From assembly GCF_013359775.1 (NCBI RefSeq), contig NZ_JABMCI010000067.1, positions 62,001 to 126,000 on the forward strand: 64,000 nt of DNA. Direction: 5' to 3'. Source of the DNA: Cellulomonas humilata. Its GTDB lineage: Bacteria; Actinomycetota; Actinomycetes; Actinomycetales; Cellulomonadaceae. A program made the translations under genes and the position numbers. Shown piece by piece: positions 1-9,427 of this stretch (its first letter is position 1; each line of letters begins with the position of its first letter). The notes below the pieces were generated by a model, which did not search any database, had not been told where the DNA came from, and worked only from the letters and a program-made list of their open reading frames with translations.

Positions 1-40
1 CGGGAGATTACGCACGAATGGGACGGGGCGCCAGGGATCT

Positions 41-66
41 CGACAACGTTATTGATAACGTTATCG
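41..66. promoter_or_regulatory. Two overlapping LacI-type operators
   Basis: Two copies of the same operator overlap here: a degenerate one at 41-54 (CGACAACGTTATTG) and an almost perfect one at 53-66 (TGATAACGTTATCG). Their AACGTT centres are 12 bp apart. They match the sites at 1131-1144 and 1163-1176 beside the divergent sugar operon. They lie just past the stop codon of the LacI gene, so they probably control a leftward gene starting beyond the window edge, or act as auxiliary operators for looping. Confidence 0.7.
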
Positions 67-104
67 AATCGTGAAGTCGCTCCCGCAGGATCGTGCGGGT
101 GTGC

Positions 105-1118
105 TCAGCGGCGCGGCGGCGCGCAGGACGCGCGGACCACGAGCTCGGTCGGCAGCCGCAGGTGCGTGGACCGGTCCTTGCCGTCGATCAGGTCCACCAG
201 CAGGCGCAGCGCCTCGGCGCCCATCTCCTGGAGCGGCTGGTTGATCGTGGTCAGCGGGGGAGAGGCCAGCGCCGACTCCGGGACGTTGTCGAACCCGATC
301 ACGGACAGGTCGGCGGGCACCGACCGGCCGAGCTCGACGGCGACGGCCATCACCTGGATGGCCGAGAGGTCGTTGGCGGCGAACACGGCGGTGGGCGGGT
401 CGTCGCGGTCCAGGAGCACCCGTGCGGGCGCGTCGGCCGTCTCGCGCCGGTACCCGCCGACGCCGACCAGCGACTCGTCGACCGGCAGCCCGGCCACCTC
501 CATCGCGTGGCGGAACCCGGCCTCGCGCAGCCGGGCGGACTCGAGGTCCAGCCGCCCGCCGAGGAACCCGATCCGGCGGTGGCCCAGGCCGATGAGGTGC
601 TCGGTGGCCAGCACGGCGCCGGCGTAGTTGTCGGAGTCGACGGTCGGCAGGCCGGTGGGTCCGGTGTGCGGGTCGACCGCCACGACGGGCACCCCGGTGT
701 TGGCCTCGACCACCGTGGGGGTGACGATGATGGCGCCGTCGATCAACGTGCCCGACAACCGCGAGAGGTACCGGCGCTCCCAGCCGACCGAGCCGCCGCC
801 GCCGCCGGAGTACGCGAGGAGCTCGTAGCCCGTGGCCCCGACCGCCGCCGACGCACCCTTGAGCAGCTCGGTGCTGAACGGCTCGAACTCCGCGACGAGG
901 ATGCCGAGGACGTTGGTCTTGTGGCTGCGCAGCGACCGCGCACCGAGGCTGGCCTCGTACCCGAGCTGGTCGATGACCTCGCGCACGCGGGTCAGGGTGC
1001 TCTGCGCGACGCCGTACCGCCCGTTGACGACCTTGGACACCGTGGCGACCGAGACGCCGGCCGTGCGGGCGACGTCTTCCATCTTCACGCGAGGTGTCGA
1101 GTCCACGTGGGGGAGCAT
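105..1118 (-). CDS. LacI-family transcriptional repressor
   Basis: A 337-residue LacI/GalR regulator. The N-terminal helix-turn-helix begins at residue 13 (MEDVARTAGVSVATVSKV), followed by the hinge and a periplasmic-binding-protein-like sugar domain ending in the usual VVRASC segment. The ATG at 1118 was chosen because it puts the helix-turn-helix about 12 residues from the start; a start at 1082 is also possible. The gene is divergent from a sugar ABC importer and a GH3 glycosidase. Operators of sequence CGATAACGTTATCG lie in the shared promoter region, so it probably represses that operon and itself until a sugar released by the glycosidase appears. The exact inducer cannot be read from the sequence. 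Confidence 0.9.
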   Translation of the reverse strand: MLPHVDSTPRVKMEDVARTAGVSVATVSKVVNGRYGVAQSTLTRVREVIDQLGYEASLGARSLRSHKTNVLGILVAEFEPFSTELLKGASAAVGATGYELLAYSGGGGGSVGWERRYLSRLSGTLIDGAIIVTPTVVEANTGVPVVAVDPHTGPTGLPTVDSDNYAGAVLATEHLIGLGHRRIGFLGGRLDLESARLREAGFRHAMEVAGLPVDESLVGVGGYRRETADAPARVLLDRDDPPTAVFAANDLSAIQVMAVAVELGRSVPADLSVIGFDNVPESALASPPLTTINQPLQEMGAEALRLLVDLIDGKDRSTHLRLPTELVVRASCAPPRR

Positions 1119-1130
1119 AGAGCATGGTTT

Positions 1131-1212
1131 CGATAACGTTATCGAGACGAGATAATCCGTGTCGATAACGTTATCGACAACGATTGACATCCACAGACCC
1201 GAGTGCCAACCT
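1131..1212 (+). promoter_or_regulatory. Sugar operon promoter with two LacI operators
   Basis: Two perfect 14-bp palindromes CGATAACGTTATCG occupy 1131-1144 and 1163-1176, 32 bp apart centre to centre, so they lie on the same face of the helix. A consensus -35 (TTGACA, 1184-1189) follows 7 bp later, with a weak -10 (CAACCT, 1207-1212) at 17-bp spacing. A third degenerate copy (CGACAACGATTG, 1175-1186) overlaps the -35. This fits tight repression by the adjacent LacI protein. Confidence 0.75.
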
Positions 1213-1255
1213 TGGCGCCGTCCAGCCCTGTCAGTGACGACGAGGAGATTCAACG

Positions 1256-2560
1256 ATGATGAGGACAACAGTCCTTCGCACCCTTGCCCTGGGTGCTGGT
1301 GTCGCCCTGCTGGCATCTGCCTGCAGCTCGGGCGGCGCGGGAGACGACACGACCGACGGCGCTTCCGGCGACGCGACGACCATCACCTGGTGGCACAACT
1401 CGAACACCGGTGACGGCAAGGACTACTACGACAAGGTGGCAGCCGACTTCGAGGCCGCAAACCCGGGCGTGACCGTCGAGGTCAGCGCGATGCAGCACGA
1501 GGACATGCTCACCAAGCTCGACGCCGCGTTCCAGAGCGGCGACGCCCCCGACGTCTACATGGAGCGTGGTGGCGGCGAGCTGGCCGACCACGTCGAGGCC
1601 GGCCTGACCAAGGACATCTCCGAGGCGGCCGCCGACACGATCGAGAAGATCGGCGGCTCCATCGCCGGCTGGCAGGTGGACGACAAGACCTACGGCCTCC
1701 CGTTCTCGGTCGGCGTCGTCGGATTCTGGTACAACAAGGCGCTCTTCGAGCAGGCCGGCATCACCGAGCCGCCCGCCACCTGGGACGACTTCAACGCGGA
1801 CGTCGACAAGCTCAAGGCCGCGGGCATCGAGCCCGTCTCCGTGGGTGCCGGTGACAAGTGGCCGGCCGCGCACTACTGGTACTACTTCGCGCTGCGCGAG
1901 TGCTCGCAGGACGTCCTGACGGACGCCGTGCAGACCCTCGACTTCTCCGACCCGTGCTTCGTCAAGGCGGGCGAGGACCTCGAGGCGCTCATCGGCACCG
2001 AGCCGTTCAACGCGGGCTTCCTGTCCACCCCGGCCCAGACGGGCGCGACCAGCGCCTCGGGTCTCCTGGCCACCGGCAAGGTCGCCATGGAGATGCAGGG
2101 CCACTGGGAGCCGGGCGTCATGCAGGGACTCACGGAGGACGGCAACGGCCTCGGCGAGAACACCGGCTGGTTCCCGTTCCCGGCCGTCGACGGCGGCGAG
2201 GGCGACCCGGAGGCCGCACTCGGTGGCGGTGACGCGTGGGCCGTGTCGCAGGAGGCGCCCGACGCCGCGGTGGACTTCGCGGTCTACCTGCTGTCGGACG
2301 AGGTCCAGAAGGGCTTCGCGGAGCTCGACATGGGTCTGCCGACCAACTCGACGGCCTCGCAGTACGTGTCGGACCCGGCCCTGGCCGAGCTCCTCAAGAT
2401 CCGTGACGCGGCGCCGTACGTGCAGCTCTACTTCGACACGGCGTTCGGTGCGTCCGTCGGTGGCGCCATGAACGACGAGATCGCCCTGGCCTTCGCTGGC
2501 CAGGCCACCCCGCAGGACATCGTCGACGCCACGCAGGCGGCGGCTGACGCGGAGAAGTGA
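1256..2560 (+). CDS. Sugar ABC transporter substrate-binding lipoprotein
   Basis: A 434-residue family 1 extracellular solute-binding protein. The N-terminus is a lipoprotein signal with lipobox LASAC (lipidated Cys23), so the protein is anchored outside the membrane and captures an oligosaccharide. The mature part has the typical ITWWHNSN opening and a Trp-rich binding region (WPAAHYWYY). A GAGGAG ribosome-binding site at 1242-1247 supports the ATG at 1256; a second ATG follows immediately. It is the first gene of an operon with two permeases and a GH3 glycosidase, under the divergent LacI repressor. Confidence 0.93.
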   Translation: MMRTTVLRTLALGAGVALLASACSSGGAGDDTTDGASGDATTITWWHNSNTGDGKDYYDKVAADFEAANPGVTVEVSAMQHEDMLTKLDAAFQSGDAPDVYMERGGGELADHVEAGLTKDISEAAADTIEKIGGSIAGWQVDDKTYGLPFSVGVVGFWYNKALFEQAGITEPPATWDDFNADVDKLKAAGIEPVSVGAGDKWPAAHYWYYFALRECSQDVLTDAVQTLDFSDPCFVKAGEDLEALIGTEPFNAGFLSTPAQTGATSASGLLATGKVAMEMQGHWEPGVMQGLTEDGNGLGENTGWFPFPAVDGGEGDPEAALGGGDAWAVSQEAPDAAVDFAVYLLSDEVQKGFAELDMGLPTNSTASQYVSDPALAELLKIRDAAPYVQLYFDTAFGASVGGAMNDEIALAFAGQATPQDIVDATQAAADAEK

Positions 2561-3603
2561 CCGACGTGGCAGACGAAGCGACCGCCCGCGTGGGCGTCAC
2601 CGCCTCGCCTGCGACGTCCACCCCAGAGGTCTCGGTCGCCGGTCGCGCTTCGGCGCGGCCGGCGGCCCCGGCCCCGGGCGGACGCCGTGGGACGGGATCG
2701 GCTCTCCGCAAGCGCCTGGAGATCGCCTTCTTCGTGGCACCCGCCCTCCTGCTGTTCCTGTTCTTCGTGGTGGTGCCGATCGTCCGGGCCATCCAGCTCT
2801 CGGCCTACCGGTGGAAGGGCTACGGCCCGCTGGTCGACTTCGTGGGCCTGAAGAACTACGTCAGCGTGCTCCAGAACGACGTCTTCATCGGTGCGCTCCA
2901 GCACAACCTGATCATCGTGGTGGCCTCGATCGCCATCCAGCTCCCGCTCGGCCTGGGCATCGCCCTGCTGCTCAACCGCAAGATGTGGGGCCAGGGCATC
3001 CTGCGCACGATCATCTTCGTCCCGTACGTGCTGGCCGAGGTCATCGCCGGCGTCGTGTGGTTCCAGCTGCTCCAGCCGAAGTACGGCGTGGTCGACACCC
3101 TGTTCGACGCGGTGGGCATCAGCGGTCCGGAGCAAGGCTTCCTCGGCACCCCCGAGTACGCGCTGTGGACCGTCATCGTCGTCCTGACCTGGAAGTACCT
3201 CGGTCTGGCGGTGATCCTGTTCCTCGCCGGCCTCCAGAGCGTGCCCGAGGAGCTGTACGAGGCCTCGCAGATCGACGGTGCCAGCTGGTGGCAGACCCAG
3301 CGGAAGATCACCATCCCGCTGCTCGGCCCCACCATCCGCACCTGGGCGTTCCTGTCGATGATCGGCTCGCTCCAGCTGTTCGACATGGTCTGGATCCTCA
3401 CCGGCGGAGGCCCCGCCAACGCGACCACCACCATGGCGACCTTCCTCATCAACGAGGGCACCAAGCGGCAGAACTACGGGATCGCCTCGGCGGCCTCCGT
3501 GATCCTGTTCGTCGTCGCCCTCGTCCTGGCCCTGCTGTACCAGCGCTTCATCCTTCGCCGGGACATCCAGGACCCCGCACTCCAGAAGAAGGCGAAGGCA
3601 TGA
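2557..3603 (+). CDS. Sugar ABC transporter permease, MalF type
   Basis: A 348-residue inner-membrane permease of the MalF/UgpA type. A roughly 45-residue Ala/Pro-rich cytoplasmic tail precedes six predicted membrane helices. The conserved EAA loop (EELYEASQIDGASWWQT) contacts the ATPase. The GTG start overlaps the stop of the binding-protein gene by four bases, showing translational coupling. No ATPase gene is in the operon, so a shared MsiK-like ATPase is inferred. The long N-terminal tail leaves some doubt about the start. Confidence 0.92.
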   Translation: MTDVADEATARVGVTASPATSTPEVSVAGRASARPAAPAPGGRRGTGSALRKRLEIAFFVAPALLLFLFFVVVPIVRAIQLSAYRWKGYGPLVDFVGLKNYVSVLQNDVFIGALQHNLIIVVASIAIQLPLGLGIALLLNRKMWGQGILRTIIFVPYVLAEVIAGVVWFQLLQPKYGVVDTLFDAVGISGPEQGFLGTPEYALWTVIVVLTWKYLGLAVILFLAGLQSVPEELYEASQIDGASWWQTQRKITIPLLGPTIRTWAFLSMIGSLQLFDMVWILTGGGPANATTTMATFLINEGTKRQNYGIASAASVILFVVALVLALLYQRFILRRDIQDPALQKKAKA

Positions 3604-4478
3604 GCGCTGGAACCCTGACCGCGACGTCGCCGACCACCGAGGGGTCGCGACGCAAGAGCGGCAAGTACACGGGCGGCAACCCGCTCGTCTACGCCCTCGC
3701 CCTCGTCGTCGTCGCCCTGACCCTCGGGCCCGTGATGTACGGGGTGCTCGGCGGCTTCCGGACCAACGCGCAGCTGGCCGCGACCCCCGCCGGCCTGCCG
3801 GACCCGTGGGTGCTGACCAACTACACCGGGGTGCTCACCAACCCGAGCTTCTGGAAGTACGCGCTCAACTCCACGGCGATCGCGCTGCTCACCACGGCGC
3901 TCGTGGTGGTGTTCGGGATCATGGCCGCGTACCCGCTGGCCCGGTACAAGTTCAAGGGCCGCGAGCAGCTGTTCCTGGTCTTCGTGCTCGGCCTGCTGTT
4001 CCCGGCCACCGTCGCGATCATCCCGCTGTTCATCCTCATCACCGACCTGGGCATGGGGAACACCTGGTGGGGCGTCGCGCTCCCGCAGGCCGCGTTCGCG
4101 CTCCCGGTGACCGTGGTGATCCTGCGGCCGTTCCTCCAGGCGCTGCCCGACGAGCTGGAGGAGGCGGCCCTGCTCGACGGCGCGTCCCGCATCGGCTTCT
4201 TCTGGCGGATCCTGCTGCCGCTGTCGGGTCCCGGGATGGTCACGGTCGGCGTGCTCGCGTTCGTCGGCTCGTGGAACGCCTACCTGCTCCCGCTGCTCCT
4301 GCTCCAGAGCGACATGAAGACCCTGCCGCTCGGCGTCGCGGACTTCTCGTCCGAGCACGCGTCCGACACGGCGGGCGTGTTCGCGTTCACCACCCTGGCC
4401 ATGATCCCCGCGCTGGTGTTCTTCCTCGCCATGCAGAAGCGGATCGTCAACGGCCTCCAGGGCGCGGTCAAGGGCTGA
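3600..4478 (+). CDS. Sugar ABC transporter permease, MalG type
   Basis: A 292-residue partner permease of the MalG type with six predicted helices and the EAA loop DELEEAALLDGASRIGF. It forms the membrane channel with the preceding MalF-type subunit. The start ATG at 3600 overlaps the upstream stop codon (ATGA), and the first residues (MSAGTLTATSP) are a short cytoplasmic tail before helix 1. Longer reading in this frame upstream is only a shadow of the neighbouring permease gene. Confidence 0.92.
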   Translation: MSAGTLTATSPTTEGSRRKSGKYTGGNPLVYALALVVVALTLGPVMYGVLGGFRTNAQLAATPAGLPDPWVLTNYTGVLTNPSFWKYALNSTAIALLTTALVVVFGIMAAYPLARYKFKGREQLFLVFVLGLLFPATVAIIPLFILITDLGMGNTWWGVALPQAAFALPVTVVILRPFLQALPDELEEAALLDGASRIGFFWRILLPLSGPGMVTVGVLAFVGSWNAYLLPLLLLQSDMKTLPLGVADFSSEHASDTAGVFAFTTLAMIPALVFFLAMQKRIVNGLQGAVKG

Positions 4479-4529
4479 TCCGTGACCACCCGGCAAGCAC
4501 AGCACGTCACCACCGAAGGAGACAGATCC

Positions 4530-6815
4530 GTGACGGATCTCCAGACCCTGGCCGTTACCGCGCCGGTCGACCGCGCGAGCGAGCTGCTCGCCCGGATGAC
4601 CCTCGAGGAGAAGCTGGCGCAGATCGTCGGGTTCTGGGAGAAGGGCGACGGCGAGGTCGTCGCGCCGCTCCAGGGCGAGTTCACGCGCGAGCAGACCCTC
4701 GACGAGGCCACGCGGCACGGGCTCGGGCACATCACCCGCGCCTACGGCACGCGCCCCGTCGACGCGGTTGAGCGGGCACGGTGGCTGTGGAACCTGCAGC
4801 GGCGCCTCGTGCGTGAGACGCGGCTCGGCATCCCGGCACTCGTCCACGAGGAGTGCCTCACCGGGCTGTCGGCGTGGCGCGCTGCGACGTTCCCGACACC
4901 GCTGGCCTGGGGGGCGTCGTTCGACCCCGACCTGGTCGCCGAGATGGGTGCCGCCATCGGGGGGTCGATGCGGACCCTCGGCGTCCACCAGGGCCTGGCA
5001 CCCGTGCTCGACGTCATCCGGGACCCGCGGTGGGGTCGGGTGGACGAGTGCATCGCGGAGGACCCGTACGTCGTCGGCACGATCGGGACGTCGTACGTCC
5101 GCGGCCTGCAGTCGACCGGGGTGCACGCGACGCTCAAGCACTTCGTCGGGTACTCCGGGTCCCAGTCGGGCCGCAACTTCGGGCCGGTGCACGCGGGACC
5201 GCGCGAGGTGGCCGACGTGCTGCTCGTGCCGTTCGAGATGGCCGTGCTCGACGGCGGCGCACGCTCGGTCATGTCCTCCTACACCGAGATCGACGGGGTC
5301 CCGGTCGCGGCGGACCCGACGCTGCTCACCGGGGTGCTGCGCGAGCGGTGGGGCTTCGACGGCACCGTCGTCGCGGACTACTTCGGGGTGGCGTTCCTGC
5401 ACCTCCTGCACGCGGTCGCGGGTGACCTCGGCGAGGCGGCCGGGCTCGCGCTCGCGGCCGGCGTCGACATCGAGCTGCCGACCGGGGACGCGTACCTGAC
5501 CCCGCTCGCAGAGGCCGTCCGTGCGGGCCGGGTCGACGAGGCCCTGGTCGACCGGGCGGTCCTGCGCGCGCTGCGCCAGAAGGACGAGCTGGGTCTGCTC
5601 GACGCCACGTTCGACGACGAGCCGCCGACCAGCGTCGACCTCGACGGCCCGGAGCACCGCCGGATCGCCGCCCGCCTGGCGGAGGAGTCCGTCGTCCTGC
5701 TCTCCAACGACGGGACCCTGCCGCTGGCCGGGTCCGCCCGCGTGGCGGTGATCGGACCCAACGCGGACCGCGCCGAAGCGCTGTTCGGCTGCTACTCCTT
5801 CCTCAACCACGTGCTCGCGCACCACCCCGAGGTGGAGGTCGGGTTTGAGAGCCCGACGGTCCGCGAGGCGCTGGCCGCCGAGCTGCCGGCCGTCGAGCTC
5901 GCCTACGAGCGCGGCTGCGCGGTGGACGACGACGACCGGTCGGGGTTCGACGCGGCGGTGCAGGCGGCGACGTCGGCCGAGGTGGCCGTGCTCGTCGTCG
6001 GCGACCATGCCGGGCTGTTCGGCCGAGGCACCGTGGGGGAGGGCTGCGACCGCGACGACCTGGAGCTGCCGGGCGTCCAGCGGCAGCTGGTCGAGGCGGT
6101 GCTGGCCACGGGCACGCCGGTCGTCCTGGTCCTGCTCACCGGTCGCCCGTACGCGATCGACTGGGCGCTGGAGCGCTGCGCCGCGGTGGTGCAGGCCTTC
6201 TTCCCGGGCGAGGAGGGCGGCACGGCCCTGGCCGGCGTGCTCTCCGGCCGGGTCAACCCGTCGGGGCACCTGCCCGTGAGCATGCCGCGGTCGGCGGGCG
6301 CGCAGCCGTTCAGCTACCTGCACCCGCCGCTGGGCGGGAATGGCGACGTCACCAACCTGGCCAGCACCCCGGCGCTCCCGTTCGGGCACGGGCTGTCGTA
6401 CACGACCTTCGTGCACAGCGAGCTCGCCGTGCACGCGCAGGTGCCCACGGACGGCCGCATCGACGCGAGCGTCCGCGTCACCAACACCGGCGACCGTGCC
6501 GGCGACGACGTGGTGCAGCTGTACGCCCGCGACCTCGTCGGCTCGGTGACCCGCCCGGTGGCGCAGCTCGTGGGCTACCGACGCGTCCGTCTCGAGCCGG
6601 GCGAGTCCGCGGTCGTCACGTTCTCCGTGCCGACCACCCGGCTGGCGTTCTCCGACCGGGACCTGGTGCGCGTGGTCGAGCCCGGCGACGTGGACCTGTG
6701 GGTGGGACCGTCGTGCGCCGAGCGCGAGACCGAGGGGCGCCTGACGCTCACCGGTCCGGTCCACCCCGTCGGCGTCGACGCCGCGCGGTGGACCACGGTG
6801 TCGGTCGCCGGCTGA
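4530..6815 (+). CDS. GH3-family glycosidase (beta-glucosidase or beta-xylosidase)
   Basis: A 761-residue glycoside hydrolase of family 3. It has the (beta/alpha)8 domain with the KHFVGY motif, the nucleophile Asp283 in VVADYFGV, then the alpha/beta sandwich domain and a C-terminal fibronectin-III-like domain (DVVQLYARD). There is no signal peptide, so it acts in the cytoplasm on oligosaccharides imported by the preceding transporter, releasing monosaccharides. GTG at 4530 is preferred because GGAG lies 8 bases upstream; an in-frame GTG at 4482 has no ribosome-binding site. Whether it prefers glucosides or xylosides cannot be decided here. Confidence 0.92.
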   Translation: MTDLQTLAVTAPVDRASELLARMTLEEKLAQIVGFWEKGDGEVVAPLQGEFTREQTLDEATRHGLGHITRAYGTRPVDAVERARWLWNLQRRLVRETRLGIPALVHEECLTGLSAWRAATFPTPLAWGASFDPDLVAEMGAAIGGSMRTLGVHQGLAPVLDVIRDPRWGRVDECIAEDPYVVGTIGTSYVRGLQSTGVHATLKHFVGYSGSQSGRNFGPVHAGPREVADVLLVPFEMAVLDGGARSVMSSYTEIDGVPVAADPTLLTGVLRERWGFDGTVVADYFGVAFLHLLHAVAGDLGEAAGLALAAGVDIELPTGDAYLTPLAEAVRAGRVDEALVDRAVLRALRQKDELGLLDATFDDEPPTSVDLDGPEHRRIAARLAEESVVLLSNDGTLPLAGSARVAVIGPNADRAEALFGCYSFLNHVLAHHPEVEVGFESPTVREALAAELPAVELAYERGCAVDDDDRSGFDAAVQAATSAEVAVLVVGDHAGLFGRGTVGEGCDRDDLELPGVQRQLVEAVLATGTPVVLVLLTGRPYAIDWALERCAAVVQAFFPGEEGGTALAGVLSGRVNPSGHLPVSMPRSAGAQPFSYLHPPLGGNGDVTNLASTPALPFGHGLSYTTFVHSELAVHAQVPTDGRIDASVRVTNTGDRAGDDVVQLYARDLVGSVTRPVAQLVGYRRVRLEPGESAVVTFSVPTTRLAFSDRDLVRVVEPGDVDLWVGPSCAERETEGRLTLTGPVHPVGVDAARWTTVSVAG

Positions 6816-6823
6816 CCCGACGC

Positions 6824-6859
6824 GAGCCGTCGCCCGTGGCACTCCACGGGCGACGGCTT
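6824..6859 (+). terminator. Intrinsic terminator of the GH3 operon
   Basis: A perfect 15-bp stem (AGCCGTCGCCCGTGG pairing with 6844-6858) with a 4-base loop, starting 9 bases after the GH3 stop codon. Only a short T run follows, as is usual in GC-rich actinobacteria. Confidence 0.85.
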
Positions 6860-6879
6860 CGCTGCGTCCGGGTGGATGA

Positions 6880-6932
6880 CAAGTGAACTTGACATCCCGA
6901 TGCGCGCACCTATACCGTGTCAAGTGTACTTG
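6880..6932 (+). promoter_or_regulatory. Promoter flanked by twin CAAGTnnACTTG operators
   Basis: A strong promoter (TTGACA at 6889-6894, TATACC at 6911-6916, 16-bp spacer) lies between two identical-architecture palindromes, CAAGTGAACTTG (6880-6891) and CAAGTGTACTTG (6921-6932). Each is followed by ACA. One covers the -35 and the other the start region, which is ideal for autorepression by the XRE protein at 7370. Confidence 0.75.
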
Positions 6933-6956
6933 ACACGGACGGAGAGGGGTCGGATC

Positions 6957-7373
6957 GTGCACGCACCGCAGGACACCAGCACCTATCGGGCCGAGATCAG
7001 GGCGACCGGAGGTCTCGCTGCCTGGACGCTCGCCTGGGTGGGAACCCTTGCCCTGGCCCGCTTCGGCCCCGAGCTCTGGGGAGACGGGCGACCGGCGGCG
7101 ACGTGGGCAGCGGTGGTCGTGAACCTGGTCGTCGGGGTGCTCTGGATCGTCGCCTACACCCGCTTCCTGCGAGCTGTCGACGAGCTGCAGCGCAAGATCC
7201 AGCTCGACGCGCTGGCGGTCACGCTCGGAGCGGGGTGGATCGCCGGGTTCGGCTACGTCGTCGCGGACGCGGCCGGACTGGTGCAGGCCGAGATCAACGT
7301 CGCGGCGCTCCCCGTGCTCATGAGCGTCGTCTTCCTGGTCGCCGTCGCGGTCGGGCAGATCAGGTACCGATGA
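6957..7373 (+). CDS. Small four-helix membrane protein
   Basis: A 138-residue protein with four predicted membrane helices (about residues 18-36, 46-70, 82-104 and 110-132) and a charged RAVDELQRKIQLD segment between helices 2 and 3. GTG at 6957 has a GGAGAGG ribosome-binding site and avoids the promoter, which an upstream in-frame ATG at 6876 would overlap. It is co-transcribed with, and overlaps by four bases, an XRE regulator gene. Such membrane-protein/XRE pairs are common in actinobacteria and their function is not known. Confidence 0.75.
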   Translation: MHAPQDTSTYRAEIRATGGLAAWTLAWVGTLALARFGPELWGDGRPAATWAAVVVNLVVGVLWIVAYTRFLRAVDELQRKIQLDALAVTLGAGWIAGFGYVVADAAGLVQAEINVAALPVLMSVVFLVAVAVGQIRYR

Positions 7374-7564
7374 AGAACCGCATCGCGGAGCTCCGGTCCG
7401 ACCGCGCCTGGACGCAGGCCGACGTCGCGCAGCGCCTGGGCGTCTCCCGGCAGACGATCAACGCGATCGAGACCGGGAAGTTCCATCCGAGCCTCCCGGT
7501 GGCGTTCCGCCTCGCCCGGCTGTTCGAGCTGACGGTCGACGAGCTGTTCTCCGACGAGCACTGA
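7370..7564 (+). CDS. XRE-family transcriptional regulator
   Basis: A 64-residue, single-domain Cro/C1-type protein. The helix-turn-helix is [21 protein letters not shown], and the C-terminal [12 protein letters not shown] segment is typical of the YozG-like group. The ATG overlaps the stop of the membrane-protein gene (ATGA). The palindromes around the upstream promoter make it the obvious autoregulator of the pair. Confidence 0.88.
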   Translation: MKNRIAELRSDRAWTQADVAQRLGVSRQTINAIETGKFHPSLPVAFRLARLFELTVDELFSDEH

Positions 7565-7628
7565 GTGCCGTCGTCCGCAGGGTGACCCTCCCGCGGGATG
7601 CGCTGAGCGCAGTCATACACTCGCGAGC

Positions 7629-9371
7629 ATGACCGTGACGTCGGACAACGCTCCCAGCTCAGTGGCCGGTTCCCCCGGCGAAGGCATCGACATCAAGCCC
7701 CGCTCGCGCACCGTCACCGACGGTCTGGAGGCCACCGCGTCGCGCGGCATGCTCCGCGCCGTCGGCCTCGGCGACGACGACTTCGCGAAGCCGCAGATCG
7801 GCGTCGCCAGCTCGTGGAACGAGATCACGCCCTGCAACCTCTCGCTCCAGCGGCTGGCCCAGGCGGCCAAGTCCGGGGTGCACGCGGCGGGCGGCTACCC
7901 CCTCGAGTTCGGCACCATCTCGGTGTCCGACGGCATCTCCATGGGCCACGAAGGCATGCACTTCTCGCTGGTGAGCCGCGACATCATCGCCGACTCCGTC
8001 GAGACCGTCATGCAGGCCGAGCGCCTCGACGGCTCCGTGCTGCTGGCCGGCTGCGACAAGTCCCTGCCGGGCATGCTCATGGCGGCCGCCCGCCTCGACC
8101 TGGCCAGCGTCTTCCTGTACGCCGGGTCGATCGCTCCGGGCTGGGTCAAGCTCGAGGACGGCACCGAGAAGGACGTCACGATCATCGACGCGTTCGAGGC
8201 CGTCGGCGCCTGCGCCCGCGGGCTGATGAGCCGCGAGGACGTCGACCGCATCGAGCGCGCGATCTGTCCGGGTGAGGGCGCGTGCGGCGGCATGTACACC
8301 GCCAACACCATGGCGTCGGTGGCCGAGGCGATCGGCATGTCGATCCCCGGGTCCGCGGCCCCGCCGTCGGCCGACCGCCGGCGCGACGCGTTCGCGCACA
8401 AGTCCGGCGAGGCCGTCGTCGAGCTGCTGCGCAGGGGCATCACCGCGCGCCAGATCATGACCAAGGAGGCGTTCGAGAACGCCATCGCCGTGGTCATGGC
8501 CTTCGGCGGCTCCACCAACGCGGTCCTGCACCTGCTGGCCATCGCGCACGAGGCCGAGGTGGACCTCACGCTCGCCGACTTCTCCCGCGTCGCCGCCAAG
8601 GTGCCGCACCTGGGCGACCTCAAGCCGTTCGGCCGCTACGTCATGAACGACATCGACCGCATCGGCGGCGTCCCCGTCGTGATGAAGGCGCTGCTCGACG
8701 CGGGCCTGCTGCACGGCGACTGCCTCACGGTGACGGGCAAGACCATCGCGGAGAACCTGGCGGACGTGAACCCGCCGGACCCCGACGGCAAGATCCTGCG
8801 GGCCATGAACAACCCGATCCACAAGACCGGCGGCATCACGATCCTGCACGGCTCGCTGGCGCCCGACGGCGCCGTGGTGAAGTCGGCCGGCTTCGACTCC
8901 GACGTCTTCGAGGGCACCGCCCGCGTGTTCGAGCGCGAGCGCGCCGCCATGGACGCCCTGGAGAACGGCACGATCGTGGCCGGCGACGTCGTCGTCATCC
9001 GCTACGAGGGCCCCAAGGGCGGTCCGGGCATGCGCGAGATGCTCGCCATCACCGGCGCGATCAAGGGTGCCGGCCTGGGCAAGGACGTCCTGCTGCTCAC
9101 CGACGGCCGTTTCTCCGGCGGCACCACCGGCCTGTGCGTCGGCCACGTGGCCCCCGAGGCCGTCGACGGCGGACCGATCGCGTTCATCAAGGACGGCGAC
9201 CGGATCCGGCTGGACGTGGCCAACGAGACGCTCGACGTGCTGGTCAGCGACGAGGAGCTCGAGGGCCGCAAGGATGGCTGGGCGCCGCTGCCGCCCACGT
9301 ACACGCGCGGGGTGCTGGCCAAGTACGCGAAGCTGGTCCAGTCGGCGTCGAAGGGCGCCGTGCTCATCTGA
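7629..9371 (+). CDS. ilvD: Dihydroxy-acid dehydratase
   Basis: A 580-residue IlvD enzyme, which dehydrates 2,3-dihydroxy acids to the 2-keto acids of valine and isoleucine in the cytoplasm. Iron-sulphur motifs GCDKSLPG and [16 protein letters not shown] and the C-terminal GRFSGGT motif are present, and the length is normal. No ribosome-binding site precedes the ATG; instead a -10-like TACACT sits at 7616-7621, seven bases before it, implying a leaderless mRNA. It stands alone, 10 kb from ilvBNC. Confidence 0.97.
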   Translation: MTVTSDNAPSSVAGSPGEGIDIKPRSRTVTDGLEATASRGMLRAVGLGDDDFAKPQIGVASSWNEITPCNLSLQRLAQAAKSGVHAAGGYPLEFGTISVSDGISMGHEGMHFSLVSRDIIADSVETVMQAERLDGSVLLAGCDKSLPGMLMAAARLDLASVFLYAGSIAPGWVKLEDGTEKDVTIIDAFEAVGACARGLMSREDVDRIERAICPGEGACGGMYTANTMASVAEAIGMSIPGSAAPPSADRRRDAFAHKSGEAVVELLRRGITARQIMTKEAFENAIAVVMAFGGSTNAVLHLLAIAHEAEVDLTLADFSRVAAKVPHLGDLKPFGRYVMNDIDRIGGVPVVMKALLDAGLLHGDCLTVTGKTIAENLADVNPPDPDGKILRAMNNPIHKTGGITILHGSLAPDGAVVKSAGFDSDVFEGTARVFERERAAMDALENGTIVAGDVVVIRYEGPKGGPGMREMLAITGAIKGAGLGKDVLLLTDGRFSGGTTGLCVGHVAPEAVDGGPIAFIKDGDRIRLDVANETLDVLVSDEELEGRKDGWAPLPPTYTRGVLAKYAKLVQSASKGAVLI

Positions 9372-9385
9372 GTGCACGCAGCGAC

Positions 9386-9414
9386 GGGCCCGCTCCTCTC
9401 GGGGAGCGGGCCTG
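9386..9414. terminator. Bidirectional terminator between ilvD and a permease gene
   Basis: GGCCCGCTCC (9387-9396) pairs perfectly with 9403-9412 around a six-base loop. It lies between the convergent ilvD and ABC-permease genes and can serve both. Confidence 0.8.
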
Positions 9415-9427
9415 TCGTCACGTCGGC

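Noticed and set aside
3474..6962. A 1162-codon antisense frame across the permease and GH3 genes
   Set aside because: Same cause: a shadow of GC-rich coding sequence with no recognisable domain.
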